A stretch of DNA of 64,000 nt from assembly GCA_905214715.1 (NCBI GenBank), contig CAJMMT010000012.1, positions 1 through 64,000 of the forward strand, in the 5' to 3' direction. Below, one piece after another: positions 53,436 through 62,082 of this stretch. The notes under the pieces are model-generated. The model was not told the DNA's origin. It worked only from the letters and a program-made list of their open reading frames with translations, and did not search any database. The position numbers were made by a program, and so were the translations under genes. The first letter of the stretch is position 1; each line of letters begins with the position of its first letter. This stretch comes from an uncultured bacterium. Its GTDB lineage: Bacteria > Bacteroidota > Bacteroidia > Bacteroidales > Muribaculaceae.

Positions 53436-53443
53436 TATTTTTG
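53436..53443 (+). promoter_or_regulatory. cvpA: -7 box before cvpA
   Basis: TATTTTTG matches TAnnTTTG and lies 93 bp before the cvpA start, directly after the terminator hairpin. The -33 position falls inside that hairpin and is not TTTG. Confidence 0.45.
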
Positions 53444-53536
53444 CATTTGATTGCACTCCCACCCGGAGATAAACAGGTAGCTGAGATTTAATTTGATCAT
53501 ATACTTGCTTGAGCATACAGGCAAAAACAATATTTT

Positions 53537-54163
53537 GTGGCAGAACTTTTCTATAACATAGTAATATTGGGGTTCGGCATATTCGGTGTGCTGACAGGTT
53601 TCAGACGTGGCCTTACCGGTCAGGTCTCCGACGTTCTCGGCTTTGCATTCGGAGCTGTCTGCGCCCATGCTTTCGTGGAAGATGTGGAATGGATGCTCAG
53701 AGACTGGCTCCCTTCCATAGCCTCTATGGTTGGTGCCCAGTTTGTCTATTCAATCGTGGCCGCGGCCTTGATCTATATAAGCGTATATTTTCTATTTTCA
53801 TCCCTGACCAAGGTTCTCAAGGGGGCTATGGTGGTTTTCCACGTAGGTATGCTGGACTCTCTTCTGGGCGCTACGTTCGGATGTCTTAAATATCTTGTCG
53901 CTCTATCGTTGATATTCAACGTTGTAGTATGTTTTAAGGCTGATTCCGTTCTGTTGAAATCCTCTACAGCTTCAGACGGTAACCTTATAGAGGGAGTCAT
54001 GGCTGTCGCCCCGTGGATTCTCGGGTCGTTGAGCCTTGACGAATATGCGCACCTGATACAGCTGCATGAGGCCCGCAAGATATCGCAGGATAAAACTATA
54101 AATTCCACAAAGACGTTTAACTTTGTAGTGCAATCCGCTTCGCCGATATGCAAGCTAAGCTAA
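53537..54163 (+). CDS. cvpA: CvpA-family membrane protein
   Basis: This 208-residue inner-membrane protein starts at GTG. It has four hydrophobic helices in the first ~140 residues and the family opening LFYNIVILGFGIFGVLTGFRRGLTGQVSDVLGF. The family is linked to colicin V production in E. coli and to envelope stress in other bacteria; its exact role is not known. It lies 29 bp before sufC on the same strand, in the place where sufB stands in typical suf operons. Confidence 0.85.
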   Translation: MAELFYNIVILGFGIFGVLTGFRRGLTGQVSDVLGFAFGAVCAHAFVEDVEWMLRDWLPSIASMVGAQFVYSIVAAALIYISVYFLFSSLTKVLKGAMVVFHVGMLDSLLGATFGCLKYLVALSLIFNVVVCFKADSVLLKSSTASDGNLIEGVMAVAPWILGSLSLDEYAHLIQLHEARKISQDKTINSTKTFNFVVQSASPICKLS

Positions 54164-54192
54164 ACTCTTTTGTTTTTAAGAAATTTAAAATC

Positions 54193-54978
54193 ATGTTGAA
54201 AGTACGCAATCTTCACGCCAGTGTCGACGGCAAGGAGATATTGAAAGGTATAGACCTCGACATAAATCCCGGAGAGGTTCACGCTATAATGGGTCCGAAT
54301 GGAGCCGGTAAATCCACATTGTCAATGGTCCTTGCCGGAAATCCGGCCTATCAGGTTACCGAAGGGACTGCTGAGTTCAGAGGAAAGGATCTGCTCGCGA
54401 TGGAACCGGAGACCCGCAGTCACGAGGGGCTCTTCCTTGGATTTCAGTATCCTGTGGAGATACCGGGAGTGTCAATGGTCAATTTCATGCGCGCGGCAAT
54501 CAATGCGAAACGTAAATTCCTCGGTGAGCAGCCAATGAGCGCTACCGAATTTCTCAAAATGATGCGCGAGAAAAGGGCCGTTGTTGAACTCTCCGACAAG
54601 CTTGCCTCGCGTTCTGTAAACGAGGGGTTCTCGGGAGGAGAGAAAAAACGTAATGAGATTTTCCAGATGGCCGTGCTCGAACCCAAACTCTCTATTCTTG
54701 ACGAGACTGATTCCGGTCTTGATGTAGATGCCCTGAGGATTGTAGCCGACGGTGTGAACAAACTTAAGTCCGATCAAAACGCTACGCTGGTCATAACCCA
54801 TTATCAGCGACTGCTCGACTATCTGCAGCCGGAGTTCATACATGTGCTTTATAAAGGACGCATAGTGAAATCCGGTGGACCGGAGCTTGCTCTTGAAATC
54901 GAGAAGCGTGGTTATGACTGGATCAAGGAGGAGGTGGAATCCGCGAGTTTATCGCCGGAAGGAGGTGATGTGAAATGA
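54193..54978 (+). CDS. sufC: Fe-S cluster assembly ATPase SufC
   Basis: This protein has 261 residues from ATG 54193; an ATG at 54148 would overlap cvpA and add an unlike lysine-rich stretch. It is an ABC-type ATPase with Walker A GPNGAGKS at 34-41, a Q-loop FQYPVEIPG, the family-specific signature GFSGGEKKRNEIFQM and Walker B LSILDETDSGLD. SufC powers the SufB-SufC-SufD scaffold that builds Fe-S clusters. It overlaps sufD by 4 bp. SufB is not encoded in the window. Confidence 0.97.
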   Translation: MLKVRNLHASVDGKEILKGIDLDINPGEVHAIMGPNGAGKSTLSMVLAGNPAYQVTEGTAEFRGKDLLAMEPETRSHEGLFLGFQYPVEIPGVSMVNFMRAAINAKRKFLGEQPMSATEFLKMMREKRAVVELSDKLASRSVNEGFSGGEKKRNEIFQMAVLEPKLSILDETDSGLDVDALRIVADGVNKLKSDQNATLVITHYQRLLDYLQPEFIHVLYKGRIVKSGGPELALEIEKRGYDWIKEEVESASLSPEGGDVK

Positions 54979-56327
54979 ATGCTATTCAGCAGTACATAGA
55001 CCTCTGGCGCGAACATGGCGATTTGATCAAGTCTCATTCTCCGGCTGCGCTCAATGCTTTGCGCCATGCCGCAGCCGAGGCGGCAACTTCGATGACGTTG
55101 CCCGGCAAAGGTGTATCGGATTATCCATATACTGACCTTGACGGTATGCTTGCTCCGGACTATGGCTTGAATCTGGCTCGCATTCCGATGGAGGTAGACC
55201 CCTCAGCTTCTTTCCGCTGTGAGGTGCCCAGACTTTCCACCTCTCTCTTTTTCCTGGTGAACGATTCTTTCAGGGCTTCACAAACTGCATGGAACGGTCT
55301 TCCCGAAGGTGTCGAGGTTTCATCGCTTGCCGCGATGGCCGAATCAGATCCTGATTTCATATCAGACTATTATGGTAAAGCTGCCGATATCGGTAATCCG
55401 ATAGTGGCCCTGAACACCATGTTCTGTCAGGATGGTTTCGTATTGCGTGTCAGAAAAGGGGTAAAAGTTTCAAAGCCTCTGCAGCTTGTGCAGATTCTCC
55501 ATTCCCTTATGCCTTTTATGGCCGTTCGGCGCATACTTGTAATTATGGAGCCGGAGGCCGAGGCTACCTTGCTGGTGTGCGACCATACTCAGGTGCCGGA
55601 GGTCGATCTTATGGGGCTTCAGACCATCGAGATTTTCGCTGGACGGAATTCCCGATTTGATTTCTATGATCTGGAGGAAACCACCGATAATACACGCCGT
55701 CTTTCCTCCCTCTATCTCAGACAGGAACAGGGTAGCCGCGTATTGATAGATGGAATAACCCTTTTCAACGGAACTACCCGTAACGAATATTTCTCAAAGT
55801 TTGAAGGGGACGATGCTTCATTGAGGTTGCTCGGTATGGCTATCGAGGATGGAGACAGACAACAGGAGACATATTCCCGTATCGAGCATATGGCGAAGCG
55901 ATGCCACACCGATGAACTGTTCAAGTTTGTGGTTGATGACCGCGCGCGAGGCTCTTTTGTGGGTCGGATAAAAGTATGCGAGGGTGCGTCAGGCACCGAG
56001 GCGTATCAGTCTAACCGTAATCTGCTCGGCTCCGACACGGCACGTATGCACTCGAAGCCGGAACTTGAGATTTATAACGATGATGTAAAGTGCAGTCACG
56101 GCACCGCGATAGGCCAGCTGGATCCCATGCAGCTGTTCTATATGCGTACCCGTGGCCTTGATGAGGCTTCGGCCCGGCTGCTGCTAAAACAGGCTTTCAT
56201 GTCTGACGTGATAGCCGGCGTTACGCTCGAACCTCTGGCCGACCGACTGCGCCATCTTGTTGAGATGAGGTTTGCCGGCACGTTGTCGTCGGCTTGCGGA
56301 GGATGCCGGAATTGCGCTTTAAGTTGA
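54975..56327 (+). CDS. sufD: Fe-S cluster assembly protein SufD
   Basis: This 450-residue scaffold protein has the beta-helix core of the SufBD family and the conserved C-terminal block KPELEIYNDDVKCSHGTAIGQLDPMQLFYMRTRGL, including the His and Cys of CSHG. Length and motifs fit SufD rather than SufB, which is longer and has an N-terminal CxxC region. It ends with an unusual Cys-rich CGGCRNC just before the stop. It is translationally coupled to sufC. Confidence 0.95.
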   Translation: MNAIQQYIDLWREHGDLIKSHSPAALNALRHAAAEAATSMTLPGKGVSDYPYTDLDGMLAPDYGLNLARIPMEVDPSASFRCEVPRLSTSLFFLVNDSFRASQTAWNGLPEGVEVSSLAAMAESDPDFISDYYGKAADIGNPIVALNTMFCQDGFVLRVRKGVKVSKPLQLVQILHSLMPFMAVRRILVIMEPEAEATLLVCDHTQVPEVDLMGLQTIEIFAGRNSRFDFYDLEETTDNTRRLSSLYLRQEQGSRVLIDGITLFNGTTRNEYFSKFEGDDASLRLLGMAIEDGDRQQETYSRIEHMAKRCHTDELFKFVVDDRARGSFVGRIKVCEGASGTEAYQSNRNLLGSDTARMHSKPELEIYNDDVKCSHGTAIGQLDPMQLFYMRTRGLDEASARLLLKQAFMSDVIAGVTLEPLADRLRHLVEMRFAGTLSSACGGCRNCALS

Positions 56328-56343
56328 ATCATACCGTAAATTA

Positions 56344-56390
56344 TCAAGTAGCTCCTCTCATATCTGTTTTTATTATTGGCTGCTACTTGA
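56344..56390 (+). promoter_or_regulatory. Stem-loop between sufD and sufS
   Basis: TCAAGTAGC (56344-56352) pairs perfectly with GCTACTTGA (56382-56390) over a 29-base loop containing TTTTTATTATTG. It lies in the 126-bp gap before sufS and may tune read-through or message stability. No promoter consensus is seen in the gap. Confidence 0.45.
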
Positions 56391-56453
56391 ACGGGCTCCG
56401 GACAGGCTTTGGGCAAGCTTCCGTTGCAAACAATCAATTGAGAATTTGGCAGT

Positions 56454-57668
56454 ATGTATGATGTTGATAAACTGAGAAAAGAATTTCCGATACTTGAAAA
56501 AAAAATCGGGAAATATCCTCTGATATATTTCGATAATTCCGCCACTTCGCAGACCCCGGAATCTGTTGTGAAGGAGATAGATTACGGATATGAAGCGGTT
56601 AAGGCAAATGTGCATCGGGGTGTACATACGCTCTCGCAGCTTGCAACCGACAGGCAGGAACATGCCCGCCGTGTGGTGCGCGATTATATCCACGCTGCTT
56701 CCGAGCAGGAGATTATCTTTACACGTGGCACTACCGAGGCTATAAATCTTGTAGCCTCATCTTATGGTCAGCTTATACCGGATGGCTCGGAGATCATACT
56801 TACTGTCATGGAGCATCATGCCAACATAGTGCCCTGGCAGTTGCTGCAGACTCACCGTGATATCAAGATTCGCGTCGTGGATATCGATGATGACGGAGTA
56901 CTTGATATAGAGCAGTATCGTTCACTGTTTAATGAAAAGACCGCGTTCGCATCTTTCTGTCAGGTCTCTAATGTGCTTGGCACTGTCAATCCGGTAAAGG
57001 AGATGATCGAGATCGCTCATGAGCATGGGGTACCGGTGCTTGTCGACGGTGCGCAGGCTGTGCCTCATATGCTTGTGGATGTGGCTGAGCTTGGATGTGA
57101 TTTCTATGTCTTCTCTTCCCATAAGATGTATGGCCCTTCCGGGATAGGTATACTGTATGGACGTAAGGAATTGCTTGAGAAAATGCCTCCTTATCAGGGT
57201 GGAGGCGAAATGATAAAGCATGTGTCATTTTCAGGTACGACTTTCGCCGACCTTCCATTCAAGTTCGAAGCCGGAACACCCGATTTTGTGGATGTGGCAG
57301 CATTCCCGGTCTGTTTGGATTTTATCGGCAGAGTCGGGATGCGGAATATCGCAGCCCATGAACATGACCTGTTGGAATATGCCACCGGGCTGATGGAAAA
57401 GGTTCCCGGGTTGCGCATTTACGGTCGTGCACCGCACAAGAGTGCGGTGATATCATTCCTGGTAGATAATATACATCCATACGACCTTGGTATGTTGCTC
57501 GACAAGATGGGTGTGGCCGTGCGCACGGGGCATCATTGCGCCCAGCCATTGATGGAGCGTTTCGGCATACCGGGCACAGTCCGGGTTTCATTTGGCGCCT
57601 ACAATACCCGCGAAGAGGTAGATGCATTCATGGAAGCCCTGCGCCGCGTCCTTGAAATCCTGCGATAA
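56454..57668 (+). CDS. sufS: SufS-type cysteine desulfurase
   Basis: This 404-residue PLP enzyme takes sulfur from cysteine for Fe-S cluster assembly. PLP-binding Lys224 lies in SSHKMYGPSG and catalytic Cys362 in RTGHHCAQP, the group II (SufS) active-site loop. VMEHHANIVPW, the His that stacks on PLP, is also present. It is the last gene of the suf cluster. A perfect bidirectional hairpin follows. In type II desulfurases SufE or SufU normally assists; neither is in the window. Confidence 0.96.
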   Translation: MYDVDKLRKEFPILEKKIGKYPLIYFDNSATSQTPESVVKEIDYGYEAVKANVHRGVHTLSQLATDRQEHARRVVRDYIHAASEQEIIFTRGTTEAINLVASSYGQLIPDGSEIILTVMEHHANIVPWQLLQTHRDIKIRVVDIDDDGVLDIEQYRSLFNEKTAFASFCQVSNVLGTVNPVKEMIEIAHEHGVPVLVDGAQAVPHMLVDVAELGCDFYVFSSHKMYGPSGIGILYGRKELLEKMPPYQGGGEMIKHVSFSGTTFADLPFKFEAGTPDFVDVAAFPVCLDFIGRVGMRNIAAHEHDLLEYATGLMEKVPGLRIYGRAPHKSAVISFLVDNIHPYDLGMLLDKMGVAVRTGHHCAQPLMERFGIPGTVRVSFGAYNTREEVDAFMEALRRVLEILR

Positions 57669-57690
57669 GCGGATGATGACAATTTATGAC

Positions 57691-57727
57691 AAACACCCCG
57701 GCAATCAGCCTGATTGCCGGGGTGTTT
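57691..57727. terminator. Bidirectional terminator, 17-bp perfect stem
   Basis: AAACACCCCGGCAATCA, loop GCC, then TGATTGCCGGGGTGTTT. The A/T ends give U-runs in both directions, matching its place between convergent sufS and the T9SS-cargo gene. Confidence 0.88.
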
Positions 57728-57751
57728 GAATATGTATTCCGGAGTGGGTCC

Positions 57752-60700
57752 TTATCGAACTATGACTTTGCTGACAGCGGTGCCGACCTTTATCAGGTAT
57801 ATGCCCGGCGACACCTGTATGGTGATGCTACCTTCTCCGGTCTTGGAGACTACCAACATAGCTGCCGAATCATATACCTCGACTTTCTTGCCGTCGGCTC
57901 CATGTATCTCGATAAATCCTTTGCCGGTTTTTATATCCGGAGTGCCGGATTCCATACTCTCTACTCCGCTGCCGAGATTGAGTGTCAGCGAGACAGCTCT
58001 CGATTCACCCTCATCATAAAGTGCGGATACCGCATAAACCACATCCTCGCTGCAAATCATGGAGTCGCTGTAGCTATTGACTTTAAGCGGAGTCTCTGTC
58101 ATAAGTTCCCCATCTCTATAAACATTGTATCCTTTCAGATTCAGAGCTACCTTACCGGCGGGAATATACTTCACATCGTCAATGTGTAGCATGAATCCAT
58201 AGGTCTTGTCATATCTTATGGCGAAGTGTCTTGCCCCGTCAGGCAGGTCGAACTCGTAGCGCGTCCATGCCCCCGGTACGGCTTCTACTTTACCGGCTTC
58301 GACAAACTTATCCGGGTCGGTAGTGTCTTCAGTGGAATAAAGCAACTGGAAACTTTCCCGTGTCTCCGACTCGTTTATAGATCTTGCCATTAGCGATATG
58401 CGCTGTGCGCTACCACAAAGTTCGGGAGAGATTGCCCAGTCATCATTGGCTACATAGTTGAAATCACCTAAAGGCAAACAGAATAATGAAGATAGGTACT
58501 TATTGCCTGAAGCCGCTTTGAAAGAATTGTCGAGACCATCTAAAGAACTGTCGAGCACAAACCAGGATAACTCGGAATTGTAGTCGATTCCCGGCAACTG
58601 CACGTTCTGTATAGCTCCGACTCCGCTTCGGTCGCGATCGATGAATGTCCATCCATGTTCGCCGTTTTTGCTCCAGCTTGTCCAGCCCTCGAAATCTTCT
58701 GTTACGGGTTCTGGAGCACCGTTACCTGCGTCGGCCTCGTCCCAGCTGAGGCTTACTCCGTCAAGTGAAGCATTGCCACGAACGTTCTCCGGAAGAGGAA
58801 GCGGGAGGAAGTTGATCCGGACAACAGCATCGGCCGAGGTGTTGTTGTCGATGTTCTCATCCTCGGCATAGTCTATACGGACTTTGTAGATATTGTTTTC
58901 AGGCATGGCCACGTTTAGTTCGGTGTCAAACCCGAAGATGGCAGTCTTGCCCGGTTCAATGCGCCTGCCATTGAGTGAGGCTATCGCTTTGCCGTTACAT
59001 TCGAGAGTTACAGTGTAATTCTCCGTTCCTAACAAGCCCACGTTCTCTACGCCGGTCTCGATGCGGAACTTCTCGGCAGGAGCTACCGACTGCGGTACGG
59101 TAATCAGACCGGCAGCAAGGTCGTTGCGGAAGGCATCGCTTACAGTGATGTTGTCTACAAGAGTAAACTGGCGGTTGCGTGTAACTCCACGTAACGAGAA
59201 TTGGATATCTTTATCCTTGTAGGCGGAAAGAGGAATCAGGACCGGATACCAGCCGTCGGCCTCTCCAAGTTCTGACATTACCACGTTTCTGACTTCCTCA
59301 AAGCCGCTTCCGTCGCTTATGGAGATGTGAAGCTCATTGAGGTCTGGCGCAGCTCCCACTATATTGTAAGTGTAGAGCATCAGCATTGGATTGGAAGCAC
59401 CTTTTAGCGATATCTTTCCACTGAAAAGGGATGCCGATGCACCATCTGACTGACCGAACATTCCTGCCATTCCCATGTCTCCGTCCTGCGCCGGAATTCC
59501 GGAATCATCTTTATAGAGACTCCACATGGCGTCTTCATCTTCAGGACGCATCAGAGACTTCGCATTTCCGCCGGAGTATGATTCCTTATAGGGAAGTGTA
59601 TAGCTTTTGCCCACAGGTATGAACGGAGTAATAGCCATAAACGAGACATCGTAGTCCGTTACCGCCTTTATGGCATAGTATACAAACTTCTGGACTTTGT
59701 CGGCTCCGGGTACGGTATATATGAACTCCGAGCCTGAGAAACCTTCGGCCACGTTATATGGCTCGCCGCCGTTTGACTCATCGGCTGTGATTATGTCGTA
59801 TCTTACGAGGTCCGGATTCAGGGGCGATCCATCCTCAGCCCGGTCTACAGGTTTCCATGAAATCTTTACTGTGCCGGGTGTCTCTGTCTCCTCGAGTTTT
59901 ACCCATTCAGGGCGCGCAGGACAGTTGACTCCTACGAAGACTCTTGTCTCGGTCTGCTGTCCGGGTCCGAACTCATTGTAAGGTACAGCCTCGTAGATAT
60001 AATAACCCGAAGCCGGCACATTATCGGTGTAGGTTACAGTCGAGCCGGGTGCCGGAGAAGAAATAAGCTTGACAAGCGAACCGTCTCTGCGAATCTCGAT
60101 GCGGTCAATTTGGCTGAGAGCCTCGCCGGCAGCATTTAGAGAGGGCGCGGTGAAACTGATTTGGGCGCTGAGTGCGCCGTCATAGTCTCCTGTTACACGG
60201 AAATCATCAATTTTCGCCGGTACTCCGGTTCCGACAGGAGCCTCGATCGACATGGCGTCTACATATAGATACCATGACTCTTGTGCGGGAGTAACACAAT
60301 GGACACCGATATAATATTTGCCATCGGTTTCCGGAGTGATATATCCGACATATTCGCGGCTTTCTCGGGTTTTGATCTGTGTTACGGGGAGAAGGGTGTT
60401 GGACAATCCGGCAGGAGTCGCCTCCGAACCCCACTTTATCTCAGCCATCTCGGGATTACCATTGTATGTGCGTAGTGTGGCGATGTACTTATAGGTAAGA
60501 CCACCTTTCAGAGACACAGCCGGGGTGATGAGCCAGTCGTCGGTGTCGGAGGCACGGTTGAAGGTCGTTTTGAAAGCATTCTGCGACTTGTCCCATGCGA
60601 AGGTTATGTCATCTTTGTTCCCGTCGACGACGGTGTAGGGTTCACCCGCGCTTTCATCATTGAAAACGGTATTGAAAGGTGGCGTCAGCGACCCTGTCCA

Positions 60701-62074
60701 GAATCTGTCGCTTATGTACTCGTCGGAAGTTATGTCGTCATAGAAAGCACTGACCGAATAACTATAGGCTGTCAGATCACCTTCAGAGGGTAGGTTGTCT
60801 GTTATGCTCAGGTCTGCGGTACCGGAGGCGAGTAGTTTATCGTCGGGAATGCGGATTACTTTGTAGCGAAGGTTGGCTTTGTCAATGAAGCCACCGTTGA
60901 GCGAAGATTCCACTTTCTTCCACGTTAGCGTTACAGCATTTCCTGACCTCGTCGCGTTTACCACCGGCGCCGTCGGTTTGTCTTTGCCTATAAACAGTGT
61001 CTCTTCTATAGCCGGACTCTTGCCGGAGTTATTCGAGAGGGTCACTTTGAAAGACCTGAGGGCAGGCATGGAGAATGACACAGGAACGTTGACTTCGGTA
61101 TTCCATGAACAGGAGCCATGGGCTACGATCTCATTGTCAGATTCAATAAGATATTCAAGAGGTCCGTTGCCCGGGGCACCGCCGAAAGTATTGGAGGGTG
61201 TGGTGAAAGATATTTCTCCCGAGAGAGCTCCGTTCGGGAAAGAGAATTTCAGGTCGGTTGGCGCGTCGGGGGCGTTATCATCGGCTTCCGGCATTCTTAT
61301 GAACATACCCACCACCTCCTGGTTCTTAGGAAAGTGGTATATCAGCTCGGCTTTGGCTGATGTGGTATCAATCTCATAGAGCGAGCCATCGGTTCCGATC
61401 GTTACTGCATAGAAGAGGCGCCCTGAGCGCGGATCGATGCATGCTGATGAAGGATTGGTCGCAGCAAGGCCGGTTGAACCCACCTTAGTCATTTTGCCAT
61501 CTGTCTTGGAGACGGTGTAAAGGTCTCCAAGGTCATCTATGGCATATATGGTTCCTGTTCGGGATACAGCCACAGCACTCCACATTCTCTGCAAATCGCA
61601 GATACGGTTGCGGGTAAGAGTCTGGTAGTCAACCGTGCCGAATACATATCCGTTGTTGGAGTCATTGCGGAAACAGCCATATACTTTGCCGTCGGTGGAG
61701 TCATAGGCTACGCCGGTGGAGATCACCGGTACATCGGCATAATAGAAGTTGCGCTCGGCCCAGGTATCGGCATCATATTCGCATACATATACGAAAGGAG
61801 TACCGGAAAAGTCAATGAAATAGCATGACCAATAGGAGTTGCCTACCAGTACGCCTCCTGCCGATGAGTCGATATGCTTGTCGCCGAGACGCACGAAGTC
61901 CATGTCTTCCGAAGTTGGTATGCGGTACATACCAACCTCGTTTTCCTGCTGAGTCCATCCGTCGGCATATATCACGCTGCCGTAGATCTCCGGCATATTT
62001 GTCGCAGCTGCGCTGATTGCAGGTGCGGCCGCCACCAGAAAGGCTGCGGTAACAGATGTTTTTAATACGTTCAT
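57752..62074 (-). CDS. Large secreted multi-domain protein with T9SS-type tail
   Basis: This 1440-residue protein has a signal peptide (about 1-23). A beta-propeller-like region follows (about 30-265; repeated DYQT/GTIYAIDD/GRLFYAV strands). Fibronectin type III domains (about 280-470 and 645-850) alternate with choice-of-anchor/cleaved-adhesin-like jelly rolls marked DDWLITPAVSLKGG, ISLKGASNPMLMLY and DDWAISPELCG. A CARDB-like domain lies near 1015-1120. The tail (KVEVYDSAAMLVVSK...GIYLIKVGTAVSKVIVR) is a T9SS sorting signal. Such proteins are surface adhesins or matrix binders in related genera (inference). It follows the four-repeat cargo gene by 8 bp. Confidence 0.78.
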   Translation of the reverse strand: MNVLKTSVTAAFLVAAAPAISAAATNMPEIYGSVIYADGWTQQENEVGMYRIPTSEDMDFVRLGDKHIDSSAGGVLVGNSYWSCYFIDFSGTPFVYVCEYDADTWAERNFYYADVPVISTGVAYDSTDGKVYGCFRNDSNNGYVFGTVDYQTLTRNRICDLQRMWSAVAVSRTGTIYAIDDLGDLYTVSKTDGKMTKVGSTGLAATNPSSACIDPRSGRLFYAVTIGTDGSLYEIDTTSAKAELIYHFPKNQEVVGMFIRMPEADDNAPDAPTDLKFSFPNGALSGEISFTTPSNTFGGAPGNGPLEYLIESDNEIVAHGSCSWNTEVNVPVSFSMPALRSFKVTLSNNSGKSPAIEETLFIGKDKPTAPVVNATRSGNAVTLTWKKVESSLNGGFIDKANLRYKVIRIPDDKLLASGTADLSITDNLPSEGDLTAYSYSVSAFYDDITSDEYISDRFWTGSLTPPFNTVFNDESAGEPYTVVDGNKDDITFAWDKSQNAFKTTFNRASDTDDWLITPAVSLKGGLTYKYIATLRTYNGNPEMAEIKWGSEATPAGLSNTLLPVTQIKTRESREYVGYITPETDGKYYIGVHCVTPAQESWYLYVDAMSIEAPVGTGVPAKIDDFRVTGDYDGALSAQISFTAPSLNAAGEALSQIDRIEIRRDGSLVKLISSPAPGSTVTYTDNVPASGYYIYEAVPYNEFGPGQQTETRVFVGVNCPARPEWVKLEETETPGTVKISWKPVDRAEDGSPLNPDLVRYDIITADESNGGEPYNVAEGFSGSEFIYTVPGADKVQKFVYYAIKAVTDYDVSFMAITPFIPVGKSYTLPYKESYSGGNAKSLMRPEDEDAMWSLYKDDSGIPAQDGDMGMAGMFGQSDGASASLFSGKISLKGASNPMLMLYTYNIVGAAPDLNELHISISDGSGFEEVRNVVMSELGEADGWYPVLIPLSAYKDKDIQFSLRGVTRNRQFTLVDNITVSDAFRNDLAAGLITVPQSVAPAEKFRIETGVENVGLLGTENYTVTLECNGKAIASLNGRRIEPGKTAIFGFDTELNVAMPENNIYKVRIDYAEDENIDNNTSADAVVRINFLPLPLPENVRGNASLDGVSLSWDEADAGNGAPEPVTEDFEGWTSWSKNGEHGWTFIDRDRSGVGAIQNVQLPGIDYNSELSWFVLDSSLDGLDNSFKAASGNKYLSSLFCLPLGDFNYVANDDWAISPELCGSAQRISLMARSINESETRESFQLLYSTEDTTDPDKFVEAGKVEAVPGAWTRYEFDLPDGARHFAIRYDKTYGFMLHIDDVKYIPAGKVALNLKGYNVYRDGELMTETPLKVNSYSDSMICSEDVVYAVSALYDEGESRAVSLTLNLGSGVESMESGTPDIKTGKGFIEIHGADGKKVEVYDSAAMLVVSKTGEGSITIQVSPGIYLIKVGTAVSKVIVR

Positions 62075-62082
62075 CAGAATGG

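Noticed and set aside
52949..53516. Two minus-strand frames (83 and 91 residues) in the AT-rich gap
   Set aside because: They are in different frames, match nothing I know, and open mainly because of low GC. The frame of the first can be read upstream to about 53294 before a stop, so a decayed acquired gene remains possible but is not supported enough to list.
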